Of a DNA stretch of 64,000 nt, positions 7,591 to 16,830 are shown in pieces. The notes beneath the pieces are model-generated. The model was not told the origin of the DNA. It ran no database searches and saw nothing but the letters and a program-made list of their open reading frames with translations. The position numbers and the translations under genes are program-made. Each line of letters opens with the position of its first letter. Within the stretch, counting starts at the first letter, position 1. The stretch is from Lamprobacter sp046541315 (GTDB lineage: Bacteria > Pseudomonadota > Gammaproteobacteria > Chromatiales > Chromatiaceae). Location: positions 11,996-75,995 of the forward strand of contig NZ_JBKHDN010000001.1 of NCBI RefSeq assembly GCF_046541315.1, given 5' to 3'.

Positions 7591-8190
7591 TCATCCGTCA
7601 GGCGCGCGCCCGCAGGCCCCTTCGGGACCGACCCGTGCCAACGCATAGCGCACCTGTCCCGCCTGCTTCTCCCGAAGCCACCGCCAATGCCCGGGCACCT
7701 GCGGCAGCGGCGTCGCCCGATCGGTCTCGATGTAGACCAGCGCGCCCACCGTCAGCCAACCGCCCGCGTCCAGTCGCTGCAGCGCGGGCGCGAGCAGGCC
7801 GGCGCCAAAGGGGGGGTCCAGGAAACAACAATCGACCGGCACCAGCGACGCGCGCGCGAGCCATGCCAGCACGTCGGCACGATAGACGCTCACCTGATCG
7901 GCGCCGAGCTCACGCACATTGGCCTTGAGCCGGTCGGCCACGGCCGCGTTGCGCTCGATCATGGTCACCGACCCGGCACCGCGCGAGGCCGCCTCCAGCC
8001 CCAGGGCGCCACTGCCGGCGAAGCAGTCTAGGACACGGCAACCCTCGATGCTCGGCGCCAACCAGTTGAACAGGGTTTCGCGAATGCGATCGCTCGTCGG
8101 CCGCAGCCCCGGCTGCGCCAGGACCGGTAGCCGCCGGCCGCGCCAGCGGCCACCGATGAGGCGCAAACGCCCAGGCTCAGTCCTGGCCAC
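7591..8190 (-). CDS. rsmD: 16S rRNA (guanine(966)-N2)-methyltransferase RsmD
   Basis: A 199-residue SAM-dependent methyltransferase for small-subunit rRNA. The N-terminus RLRLIGGRWRGRRLPV and the block LRPTSDRIRETLFNWLAP are characteristic; the SAM site is VLDCFAGSGALGLEA and the catalytic motif is FLDPPF. The GTG at 8190 gives an N-terminus matching the family and overlaps the upstream M16 gene by 14 bases; an ATG at 8241 would lie further inside that gene. It sits between the M16 peptidase pair and coaD; rsmD-coaD is a common bacterial order. Confidence 0.93.
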   Translation of the reverse strand: MARTEPGRLRLIGGRWRGRRLPVLAQPGLRPTSDRIRETLFNWLAPSIEGCRVLDCFAGSGALGLEAASRGAGSVTMIERNAAVADRLKANVRELGADQVSVYRADVLAWLARASLVPVDCCFLDPPFGAGLLAPALQRLDAGGWLTVGALVYIETDRATPLPQVPGHWRWLREKQAGQVRYALARVGPEGACGRAPDG

Positions 8191-9619
8191 CCGTGTCCGC
8201 GCCGGGCCGATGCGCCCGTGCCTCGGCCTCCGCCCCGACATCGACCTCGACGCTGGCGTCGGTCCCGGGGATGTCGCCGACCATCACCACCGCCAAGCGT
8301 TCGGGATCGACCCGGCGGCGAAACGCGTCCCGAACCTGCTCGGCGCTGAGGGCGCGGATGCGCTCCGGGAAGCTGTCGAGGTAGTCGAGCGGGAGATCGT
8401 AGAATCCGATGACCGCCAGATACCGGACGATCTTGCTGTTGCCGGCGATGCGCAGCGGGAAGCCGCCGGTGATGTTCTTGATCGCCGCCTGCAACGCCTC
8501 CTCGGTCGGCCCCTGTTCGACGAATCGCGTCAGCGTATCCAGTAGCACTTGCCGCGCGCCCTCGGCTTGCGCGTTCTGGGTTTGCAGCCCCATGATCAGC
8601 GGACCCGTCCGCGCCAAGGGCATGAAGTAGCTATACACGCTATAGGCAAGCCCACGCTTCTCGCGCACCTCCTCCATGAACAGGGAGACCAGCCCGCCGC
8701 CCCCGAGGATGTGATTGCCGAGGTAGAGCGCGAAGTAGTCGGGATCGCCGCGCCGCATGCCGGGCTGGCCAAGGTAGAGATGGGTTTGGCTGGAGGGGAA
8801 TCCGATCCGTTCTACCTCACCCTCTTCGCGTGCGGGCACGGGCGGCAAGGATGGCGGGGGCTCGGCGTCGGGAAGCGCGGCCGTGAGACGCGTGGCGAGG
8901 GTCTCGGCTTGGGCGCGATCGAGCGCCCCGACGAGAGCAACGGTCGCGTTCGCCGCGCCGTAATAGCGCTGGTGGAAGGCACGCAGGTCATCGACGGTCA
9001 AGGCAGCGACGCTCGCGGCGGTCCCGCTCGGGTCCGAGGCATAGGGATGGTCGCCGAAGATCGCCCGATACAATGCCTTGCGTCCGACGCTGCCTGGGTC
9101 CTGCTCGTCCAGGCGCAACCCGGTCAAGCGGTTGCGCCGCACCCGCTCGAACTCGCTGGCGTCGAAGCGCGGTTCGGCGAGCACCTTGATCAGCGTGTCA
9201 AGAGCGGTCTCCAGCGCCTCGGACTCGGTCAGCGAGCGCAGCCGGACGAAGCTGGTATCGCGATCCACGCCGGCGCCGAGTTCGGCCCCCACCGCCTCGA
9301 TACGCTCGGCGATGGCATCGGCGTCCAGGTCGCCCGCGCCCTCGCTCAGCATCGCTGCGGTCAACGATGCGAGCCCGGGCCGTTCGCCATCGCGGGCGCT
9401 GCCGGCATCGAAGACCACCCGCACATCGACCATCGGCAGCTCTGGCGCGGAGACGAACAGCACCTTGGCCCCGGTCGGTGTCCACCAGCGCTGAATCTCC
9501 GGCCCCGCCTGCGCATTCTGGATCACGAGCATGCCAAGCGCGAGCAGCATGCTCGGCCCGACGGCCCACTTGTTCAGCAGGTGCGTGGTCACCCGGAATT
9601 GCCGAGGTCTATTGTACAT
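8177..9619 (-). CDS. M16 family peptidase-like subunit lacking the zinc motif
   Basis: A 480-residue periplasmic M16 (insulinase/processing peptidase) homologue with a signal-peptide-like segment (GPSMLLALGMLVIQNAQA). Where catalytic members have HxxEH, this protein reads GLASLTAAMLSEG, so it cannot bind zinc in the usual way. It keeps the C-terminal M16 features REKRGLAYSVYSYF and GGGGLVSLF. It starts at ATG 9619, preceded by AGGAGG 6 bases away, and overlaps the catalytic partner by 11 bases. The family precedent is a heterodimer of an active and an inactive half, so the two products probably work together. The substrate is unknown. Confidence 0.9.
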   Translation of the reverse strand: MYNRPRQFRVTTHLLNKWAVGPSMLLALGMLVIQNAQAGPEIQRWWTPTGAKVLFVSAPELPMVDVRVVFDAGSARDGERPGLASLTAAMLSEGAGDLDADAIAERIEAVGAELGAGVDRDTSFVRLRSLTESEALETALDTLIKVLAEPRFDASEFERVRRNRLTGLRLDEQDPGSVGRKALYRAIFGDHPYASDPSGTAASVAALTVDDLRAFHQRYYGAANATVALVGALDRAQAETLATRLTAALPDAEPPPSLPPVPAREEGEVERIGFPSSQTHLYLGQPGMRRGDPDYFALYLGNHILGGGGLVSLFMEEVREKRGLAYSVYSYFMPLARTGPLIMGLQTQNAQAEGARQVLLDTLTRFVEQGPTEEALQAAIKNITGGFPLRIAGNSKIVRYLAVIGFYDLPLDYLDSFPERIRALSAEQVRDAFRRRVDPERLAVVMVGDIPGTDASVEVDVGAEAEARAHRPGADTGGQD

Positions 9620-11036
9620 GGCGGCCTCCTGCGGTCTTCGTCGTCGCGCTCGCGGTCTTGTGGTCATCCAATGGCTGCGGATCGAGCACGGCGACAGTGC
9701 GGTTCGCGTCCGTCAGATAGCGCCGCGCTACCGCCTGGATCTGCGCTGGAGTGATCGCCGACAGCCGCTCGACCGTTTGCTCGACGAGTTCCCAACCAAG
9801 CCCGACGGTCTCGTACTGTCCGAGCAACATGGCCTGATAGAACACGCTGTCGCGCTCGTAGACCTTATCGGCGATCAGCTGACTGCGGATACGCGCGAGC
9901 TCCTGCTCGCTCACCGGTTCGGCCCGCAACCGCTCGAGCTGGGCGAGGATCGCCTGCTCCAGGGTGTCGAGCGAGGTGCCGGTGGCCGGCGTGGCATCGA
10001 TCAGCAGCATCCCCGGGAGACGCGTGAAGGCGTTGTAGCTGGCCCCGACTGCGGCAGCCAGCCGCTCGCCGCGCACCAGTTCGCGGCTGAAGCGCGAACT
10101 CGAGCCCGCATCCAGCACCGAGGCCAGCATCTCCAGCGCATAGGGCTCCCATGACTGCTCGGCATCGCTCAGTGCCGGCGTCTTCCAGCCCATCAATAGG
10201 TAGGGCTCATTGGCCGGCGCCGCCACCACCAGCCGCTTCTCGCCCCGTTGCCTGGGCTCCTCGCGCGGGCGTGGCCGCAGCGCCGGGCCCGGCTCGAGGG
10301 CGCCGAAAGAGTCCTCGGCCAGCGCAAAGACCGCCTCCGGCTCGACGGCGCCGACGACCACCAGGGTCGCGTTGTTCGGCGCGTACCACATGCGATACCA
10401 ATCGCGCAGGGTCTCGACGTCCATGACCTCGAGATCGCTCTGCCAGCCGATGATCGGGTGACGATAGGGGGAGGCGGCATAGGCGGTGGCGTTGAAGTGC
10501 TCGAAGGTCAGCGCCTCCGGATCATCATCGGTGCGCAGGCGGCGCTCCTCCTTCACCACCTCGATCTCCTTGACGAATTCATCGGCGGCCAAGGTCAGGT
10601 TGCGCATCCGATCCGCCTCGAGCTCGAAGGCGATCTCGAGGCGATCTGCGGCCAGGGTCTGGAAATAGGCGGTATAGTCACGGCCGGTAAAGGCGTTCTC
10701 ATCGCCGCCATTTTCGGCGATGATGCGCGAGAACTCGCCGGGCGCGAGCCGTTCCGTGCCCTTGAACATCATGTGCTCGAGGGCATGCGAGACGCCGGTC
10801 ACGCCGTCGTGCTCGTAACTGGAGCCGACCTTGTACCAGACCTGAGAGGTGACGATCGGCGCGCGATCGTCGCGTTTCACGAGAATCTTGAGCCCATTGT
10901 CTAACACCCGCTCGTGCACCTCGGGGCGCGCGCCGGCGGCTGCATCATCGGCCCGAGCGGCGCCGAGCGCGGGGGCGACGAGGATCGCCGCCAGCAGCAT
11001 GAGGACGGAATGTCTCATCATCGGGATTTTGTCCAT
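9609..11036 (-). CDS. Zinc-dependent M16 family peptidase (catalytic subunit)
   Basis: A 475-residue exported peptidase. The N-terminal stretch MMRHSVLMLLAAILVAPALG with ARADD behind it looks like a signal peptide. The inverted zinc motif is HALEHMMFKG (HxxEH), and the distal Glu is supplied by VVKEERRLR about 75 residues later, so it should be active. The C-terminal half has a second M16 domain. It is first in the minus-strand run M16-M16-rsmD-coaD-fdx, diverges from ftsY, and a 23-bp palindrome lies between the two. A role in degrading periplasmic peptides is inferred from the family. Confidence 0.93.
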   Translation of the reverse strand: MDKIPMMRHSVLMLLAAILVAPALGAARADDAAAGARPEVHERVLDNGLKILVKRDDRAPIVTSQVWYKVGSSYEHDGVTGVSHALEHMMFKGTERLAPGEFSRIIAENGGDENAFTGRDYTAYFQTLAADRLEIAFELEADRMRNLTLAADEFVKEIEVVKEERRLRTDDDPEALTFEHFNATAYAASPYRHPIIGWQSDLEVMDVETLRDWYRMWYAPNNATLVVVGAVEPEAVFALAEDSFGALEPGPALRPRPREEPRQRGEKRLVVAAPANEPYLLMGWKTPALSDAEQSWEPYALEMLASVLDAGSSSRFSRELVRGERLAAAVGASYNAFTRLPGMLLIDATPATGTSLDTLEQAILAQLERLRAEPVSEQELARIRSQLIADKVYERDSVFYQAMLLGQYETVGLGWELVEQTVERLSAITPAQIQAVARRYLTDANRTVAVLDPQPLDDHKTASATTKTAGGRHVQ

Positions 11037-11071
11037 CGCATCAATCTAAACTGGCCGGTAAATGGCGACAA

Positions 11072-11094
11072 CGGTGCATTGTTACAATGCACCG
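11072..11094. promoter_or_regulatory. 23-bp perfect palindrome between the M16 pair and ftsY
   Basis: CGGTGCATTGT (11072-11082), central T, ACAATGCACCG (11084-11094): eleven perfectly paired bases on each side. It lies in the 118-bp divergent gap. TACAAT at 11083-11088 could serve as a -10 box for ftsY, but I see no good -35 box. The size and symmetry suggest a binding site for a dimeric regulator that could act on either gene. Confidence 0.55.
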
Positions 11095-11154
11095 GTCGCC
11101 TGCCTAGCAGCGCTGGCCGCGACATCGTATCGACCGAGGACCCAGAGACCACCC

Positions 11155-12303
11155 ATGTTCGGATTCGGAAAGAAACAACAGCGCCAGGCCGACACCCAGG
11201 ACGCGCCCAAGGACGCGCCCAAGGACGCGGGCGACGACCCGCAGTCGAGTAGAGCGCCGCTCGCGCAGCCAGTCCCGGAGCCAGCGGGCGCGGACAGGCC
11301 ACCCGACGCGACGCCCGGACAGGGACGCCTCGGCGAGGCGATCGCCCGCGCCGCGACCCAACGCGAGGAAGAGGCGGCCCAGCAGCGGCGCCTCTTCGCT
11401 GGACTCAAGGCCGGCCTCGCGCGCACGCGCGCGGTGCTCAACGCCGACATTGGCGACCTGGTCTCCGGCCGCACCGAGATCGACGACGATCTGCTCGAAG
11501 AGCTTGAGATGCTCTTGTTGGCGGCCGATGTCGGCATGCCGGCCACGCGCCGCATCATCGACGATCTGGCCTATCGCGTAAAACGCCGCGAGGCACTGGA
11601 GCCGGACACCTTCCTCGCCGCGCTGCGCCGCGAGCTGGCCAGTCTCCTGGTCGCCAACCAAGCGCCGGTGCGACAGCCGGCGCCGGGCCGGCCGCAGGTG
11701 ATCCTGATGGTCGGTGTCAATGGCGCCGGCAAGACCACCACCATCGGCAAGCTCGCGCGCCAGCTCAAGGACGAGGGCAACAGCGTCATGCTCGCGGCCG
11801 GCGACACCTTTCGCGCCGCCGCTGTCGAACAGCTGCAGGCCTGGGGCGAGCGCAATCAGGTGCCGGTGATCGCGCAGCACACCGGCGCCGATCCGGCCTC
11901 GGTGATCTACGACGCGCTCCAGGCCGCGACCGCACGCGGCATCGATGTGCTGATCGCTGATACCGCCGGACGCCTGCATACCAAATCGAACCTGATGGAG
12001 GAACTGCGCAAGATCGCCCGCGTGCTCAAGAAGCTCGATGCCGACGCGCCGCACGAGGTGATGCTGGTGGTCGACGCCACCGCCGGGCAGAACGCGCTGC
12101 AGCAGGCCCTGCAGTTCAACGACACCCTGCCGCTGACCGGCATCACCCTGACCAAGCTCGACGGCACCGCCAAGGGCGGCATCATCTTCGCCATCGCCGA
12201 GCGCCTGCAAGTGCCATTCCGCTTCATCGGCGTCGGCGAACAGGTCGAGGACCTGCGGCCGTTCGAGGCCGAGGCCTTCCTGAATGCCCTACTGAGTCCG
12301 TGA
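11155..12303 (+). CDS. ftsY: Signal recognition particle receptor FtsY
   Basis: A 382-residue GTPase that docks SRP-ribosome complexes at the membrane. It starts MFGFGKKQQ at 11155. A charged, low-complexity N-terminal A domain (about residues 1-85, including DAPKDAPKDAGDD from a 12-bp DNA repeat) precedes the NG domain: G1 GVNGAGKTTTIGKLA, DTFRAAAVEQLQAW, G3 IADTAGRLHTKSNLMEEL, G4 TKLDGTAKGG and the closing GVGEQVEDLRPFEAEAF. ftsY, ftsE and ftsX form the standard operon; the stop overlaps the ftsE start. Confidence 0.97.
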   Translation: MFGFGKKQQRQADTQDAPKDAPKDAGDDPQSSRAPLAQPVPEPAGADRPPDATPGQGRLGEAIARAATQREEEAAQQRRLFAGLKAGLARTRAVLNADIGDLVSGRTEIDDDLLEELEMLLLAADVGMPATRRIIDDLAYRVKRREALEPDTFLAALRRELASLLVANQAPVRQPAPGRPQVILMVGVNGAGKTTTIGKLARQLKDEGNSVMLAAGDTFRAAAVEQLQAWGERNQVPVIAQHTGADPASVIYDALQAATARGIDVLIADTAGRLHTKSNLMEELRKIARVLKKLDADAPHEVMLVVDATAGQNALQQALQFNDTLPLTGITLTKLDGTAKGGIIFAIAERLQVPFRFIGVGEQVEDLRPFEAEAFLNALLSP

Positions 12304-12968
12304 TCCGGTTCGAGCACGTCAACAAGCGCTATCCGCAGCGCGGCGACGCCCTCAAGGATCTGAGTCTCGAACTCGCCGCCGGCGAGATGGTCTTCTTGAC
12401 CGGCCACTCGGGCGCCGGCAAGAGTACCCTGCTGAAACTGATCGGCCTGCTCGAACGCCCGAGCCGCGGCCGCATCCTCGTCGATGGCCGCTCGCTCGCG
12501 GATCTGCCGCGGCGGCGCATCCCCGACCATCGCCGCGGCCTCGGCATGATCTTCCAGGATCACCGGCTGCTGAACGATCGCACGGTCTACGACAATGTCG
12601 CCCTGCCGCTGGTGGTGGCCGGCCTGTCCAAGCGCGAGGTCGGTCGGCGCGTGCGCGCGGCGCTCGATCAAGTCGGTCTGCTCGCCCTCGAGCGCGCGCA
12701 GCCGATCGCGCTCTCCGCCGGCGAGCAGCAGCGCGTCGGCATCGCCCGCGCGGTGGTCGCGCGGCCGCCGATCATCCTCGCCGACGAGCCCACCGGCAAT
12801 CTCGATCCGGATCTGTCGAGCGAGATCTATACCCTGTTCGAGCGCTTCCATGAGGTCGGCGTCACCTTGCTCATCGCCACCCACGATCAGGCGCGGGTCA
12901 GCCGCATGGCGCACCGCATCCTGCGGCTGCACCAAGGTCGACTGGTCGCCGACTCGGGGAACTGGTAG
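12300..12968 (+). CDS. ftsE: Cell division ABC transporter ATPase FtsE
   Basis: A 222-residue ATPase which, with FtsX, controls septal peptidoglycan hydrolases. Walker A is GHSGAGKSTLLKLI; the Q loop is in IFQDHRLLNDRTVYDNVALPL; the signature is ALSAGEQQRVGIARAVV, where the usual LSGGE reads LSAGE; Walker B is IILADEPTGNLDP; the switch His is in LIATHD. It starts with GTG at 12300, overlapping the ftsY stop by four bases (GTGA), and ends directly before ftsX. Confidence 0.96.
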   Translation: MIRFEHVNKRYPQRGDALKDLSLELAAGEMVFLTGHSGAGKSTLLKLIGLLERPSRGRILVDGRSLADLPRRRIPDHRRGLGMIFQDHRLLNDRTVYDNVALPLVVAGLSKREVGRRVRAALDQVGLLALERAQPIALSAGEQQRVGIARAVVARPPIILADEPTGNLDPDLSSEIYTLFERFHEVGVTLLIATHDQARVSRMAHRILRLHQGRLVADSGNW

Positions 12969-13949
12969 ATGGCGAGACGCCGCTTTCCCGTGAATCGCCG
13001 CCAGGCTCGTAACCCCGGCCGGCCTCGTCGGCGTCTCTCGGCCTGGCTCGAACACCATCGAGAGACCGCGCTCGAGACCCTGCGGCGGCTGCTCCGGCAG
13101 CCGTTGGCCACGCTGATGACGGTCGCTGCGGTCGCCATTGCCTTGGCCTTGCCGACCGCGCTGGTGGTGGCGCTCGACAACCTCAAGACGCTTGGCGGCG
13201 ACTGGCGGCGCAGCGCCGCAGTGTCGGTGTTCCTGCGCCAAGATCTCGACGAGGCCGAAGGCGCGCGGCTGAGCGAGCGCATCGCGCAGCGCCCGCAGGT
13301 CGAGGCGGTGACGCTGATCAGCCGCGCCGATGGACTGGCCGAGTTTCGTGCCTATAGCGGCCTCGGCGGCGCCTTGGATCAGCTCGACGAGAATCCCCTG
13401 CCGGTGGTGCTCGAACTCCAACTGCGCCCCTCGGCGCTGGAGCCCGCGCGCTTGGCGCCCTTCCTCGCCACCATCGAGGCCCTGCCCGAGGTCGCCTTCC
13501 TGCGCGAGGATGCGCAATGGGCGCAACGCTTCCAGGCCATCCTGGGCCTGCTCCGCGCCGGCGTCGCCCTGCTCGCGTTGCTGCTTGGCCTCGGCGTGCT
13601 GCTGGTGATCGGCAATACCATCCGGCTCGAGATCGAGAACCGCCGCGACGAGATCCACATCATGGGCCTGGTGGGCGCCACCAACGGTTTCGTCCGCCGC
13701 CGCTTCCTCTATAGTGGGGCCTGGTATGGGCTCCTCGGCGGTCTCCTCGCCTGGCTCTTGGTCAACCTGATGGTCTGGCTGCTCGCCGACCAAGCCGCCT
13801 CCCTGGCCAATCTTTACCAGCGTGGGTTCGCGTTGCGGGGGCTCGGTCTCGCCGACGCCGCCCTCCTGCTCGCCGGTAGCGCGCTGCTCGGCATCCTCGG
13901 CAGCTGGATCGCCGTCGGCCGCCATCTTGATATCGATGACGAGCGCTGA
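12969..13949 (+). CDS. ftsX: Cell division protein FtsX
   Basis: A 326-residue membrane partner of FtsE. A basic cytoplasmic N-terminus (about 40 residues) precedes the first membrane helix (PLATLMTVAAVAIALALPTA). The periplasmic domain (VSVFLRQDLDEAEGARLSER onward) is the part that touches hydrolase activators. Three helices follow near the C-terminus: GVALLALLLGLGVLLVIGNT, YGLLGGLLAWLLVNLMVWLL and LLLAGSALLGILGSWIAVG. The ATG follows the ftsE stop at once. Confidence 0.95.
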   Translation: MARRRFPVNRRQARNPGRPRRRLSAWLEHHRETALETLRRLLRQPLATLMTVAAVAIALALPTALVVALDNLKTLGGDWRRSAAVSVFLRQDLDEAEGARLSERIAQRPQVEAVTLISRADGLAEFRAYSGLGGALDQLDENPLPVVLELQLRPSALEPARLAPFLATIEALPEVAFLREDAQWAQRFQAILGLLRAGVALLALLLGLGVLLVIGNTIRLEIENRRDEIHIMGLVGATNGFVRRRFLYSGAWYGLLGGLLAWLLVNLMVWLLADQAASLANLYQRGFALRGLGLADAALLLAGSALLGILGSWIAVGRHLDIDDER

Positions 13950-14093
13950 AGCAGGCACGCGAACTTGTCGCCCAAGATGCCATCAAAGCCGGCGAAGACG
14001 ATGCTCGCTGGATCGCATCGATATGCCGGGTTGTCTACCCTTTGCCACAGGAACTTTCCGTTCAAAACCCGCACAAAAACCCTGTCGCGACTA

Positions 14094-14122
14094 TTGTCAA
14101 ACGTCGCAAACGCTGCTAGCAT
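14094..14122 (+). promoter_or_regulatory. Sigma70-type promoter of rpoH
   Basis: TTGTCA (14094-14099), 17 bases, TAGCAT (14117-14122). The start would be near 14129, giving a leader of about 26 bases before the rpoH ATG. The -10 hexamer is the same as that of the nuo promoter. Confidence 0.65.
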
Positions 14123-14154
14123 CAATCCTGAGTAAAACACTAGGGTATGTCATC

Positions 14155-15003
<849 letters not shown>

Positions 15004-15017
15004 CGACGCCAAGGCTC

Positions 15018-15045
15018 GGGCTGGCGCATCGGCGAGCGCCAGCCC
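15018..15045 (+). terminator. Perfect GC-rich hairpin after rpoH, no U tract
   Basis: GGGCTGGCGC (15018-15027), an eight-base loop, GCGCCAGCCC (15036-15045). Ten perfect pairs start 15 bases after the rpoH stop, with no T run behind. It could be a terminator of the U-less kind or a 3'-end stabiliser. Confidence 0.5.
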
Positions 15046-15177
15046 CCAGTCCGGCCACGCGCGTGACAACGACGCTGCCAGGCGAGGACCGCCCCCTGCA
15101 AGAGCGCACGGCACCAGGCGCGCGTGACAACGACCACACAGTCTCCTGATCGACGGTTCCATCGCGAGCGCCCACCG

Positions 15178-16731
15178 ATGACCTCTATGATCCTTGCCTT
15201 CGCGCGCGCCCAGGCGCGTATCGCGGTGGGCCTCCTCGCCTGCGGCCTCCTCGTCACGCCGCTGGCAGCCGCCGCGACAGTCCCGGCAACCCCATTGATG
15301 ACGCTCTACAAGTTCAACGGCCCGCTGGAGATCCCGTACTACGAGATCGGCCCCAATGGCCCAGGCCGAGCGGTCGGTCGCCTGCCGCAGGGAACCGCCG
15401 TCATCCCCTGTCTGGTGGTTCGCGACGGCCGCGCGCTCACCGATGCCGAAGGCACCCCTTACGTGGGCTTCGAGGTCGTCGTCAACCCGGCCGAGGACAA
15501 GGGCGAGCGTGCCAGGACGCGCTTCGAGCGGGCCTTTGCCGAGCGCGAATCGCTCCGGGTCGAGAACCACCATTGCGACGATTCCGTGCGCCATGTGCTC
15601 AATGTGCGCGACCTCTATATCCTGCGCAAGCCGCCCTTCTTTGCTCCGCCCGGCCAGGGCGATGCGGCCGTCGCCGAGCGGCAGGGGCACAGCCAGCTGG
15701 ATAAGATCGTGCGCGTCTTCCACAACTCGCCCGAGTGCGCCTCGGTCGACGCCGCCCTGCTCGGGCGGCGGGCGCGACTCGCGCTGGCCTGGGACCGCTT
15801 CATCGACAGGCACCAGGGGCGCTGGGACCACACCGCGCTGGCCCGCGCCAAACACCTCGATTACAGCCTGCGCACGGCCATCTATGAGGGGCATCTCGAT
15901 CGTGGTTGCTCGGCCTACGGCGCCTGTGAGCGCAATGTGGTGGTGCTCTCGATCCGTAACCGCGGCGTCGGTCAATGCCTGCAACGTCAGGGCTGCCGAT
16001 TTCCAGGCGATTTCCAGGGCATCGCCTCCGATGTCTCGCAATACAATATCTGGGATGCCTACCTGACCCAGATCTCCGGGCTCACCTCCTGTTATCTGCG
16101 CACCGACCTCGCCCAGCACGAGCATTACGAGCGTATCCAGGCCATGTACGCGCAGAGCGTCGGCGCTGCCGAGACCATCCTCTACGGCGGCACGCCGGCG
16201 CTGGCGACGGTATTCCCGGGCACCCCGCTGGATGCGCTGACCGAGCTACGCCATTACTACCATCCGCCGGCGATGGGTAAATGCTTTCCGCAGTATGATC
16301 GGATCGAGTACCTGTCCGGCGCTGTCGCCAACAAGGGCGCCGATCACGTCTTGCTCGCGAACCAGCGCATCCAGGTCGGGGACCGGATCGGCAGCGGTTA
16401 TCGGTTCGAGGAGTTTCGCTTCGAGCAAAAGGGGCTGATCGATGCCGTGCGCATCGAGGACAACTACCCCGGCTTCATCGTCGACGCGCGTAAGGTCCGC
16501 TTGAGCGGCGGTCGCGGCTGCACGCCTTATGGCGTCTCCAGCGGCTGCCGCTTTTCCCGCATCGGCCGCTACCGGCGCACGCCGAGTTGGCTCAATGTCG
16601 GCCAGCCGCTGGCCATCAACTGCCGCGTCGAGGATCGCGGCGCCTCGTGCGACGACAGTGGCCGCGAGCGACGGATCACCGTCGGCGGCGCCTGCGATGT
16701 CGACATGATGCCGGTCGCGCGGGTGCGTTAG
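15178..16731 (+). CDS. Exported cysteine-rich protein of unknown function
   Basis: I do not recognise this 517-residue protein. It starts at ATG 15178 (or 15187) with a signal-peptide-like segment (RIAVGLLACGLLVTPLAAAA). The mature part contains 14 cysteines, several in close pairs (GCSAYGACERN, QCLQRQGCRFPG, GCTPYGVSSGCRF, NCRVEDRGASCDD), an even number that suits periplasmic disulfides. No haem, metal or protease motif is evident and no further membrane segment appears. It stands alone between rpoH and another unrecognised gene, 174 bases after rpoH. It could be a structural or ligand-binding envelope protein; that is only a guess. Confidence 0.75.
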   Translation: MTSMILAFARAQARIAVGLLACGLLVTPLAAAATVPATPLMTLYKFNGPLEIPYYEIGPNGPGRAVGRLPQGTAVIPCLVVRDGRALTDAEGTPYVGFEVVVNPAEDKGERARTRFERAFAERESLRVENHHCDDSVRHVLNVRDLYILRKPPFFAPPGQGDAAVAERQGHSQLDKIVRVFHNSPECASVDAALLGRRARLALAWDRFIDRHQGRWDHTALARAKHLDYSLRTAIYEGHLDRGCSAYGACERNVVVLSIRNRGVGQCLQRQGCRFPGDFQGIASDVSQYNIWDAYLTQISGLTSCYLRTDLAQHEHYERIQAMYAQSVGAAETILYGGTPALATVFPGTPLDALTELRHYYHPPAMGKCFPQYDRIEYLSGAVANKGADHVLLANQRIQVGDRIGSGYRFEEFRFEQKGLIDAVRIEDNYPGFIVDARKVRLSGGRGCTPYGVSSGCRFSRIGRYRRTPSWLNVGQPLAINCRVEDRGASCDDSGRERRITVGGACDVDMMPVARVR

Positions 16732-16830
16732 GGGCTGTCCCCAGGGCGGGAAAACCGGCATAATCCAGCGCTTTCCCGAACCGACCTGCCTTTGGCAGAT
16801 GGCAGGCGGATAACCAAGGGGGAGTCGCGT

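Noticed and set aside
11907..13958. 683-codon open frame on the minus strand
   Set aside because: It lies wholly opposite ftsY, ftsE and ftsX; the sequence is Gln/Glu/His/Arg-rich without motifs, a normal by-product of GC-rich coding DNA.
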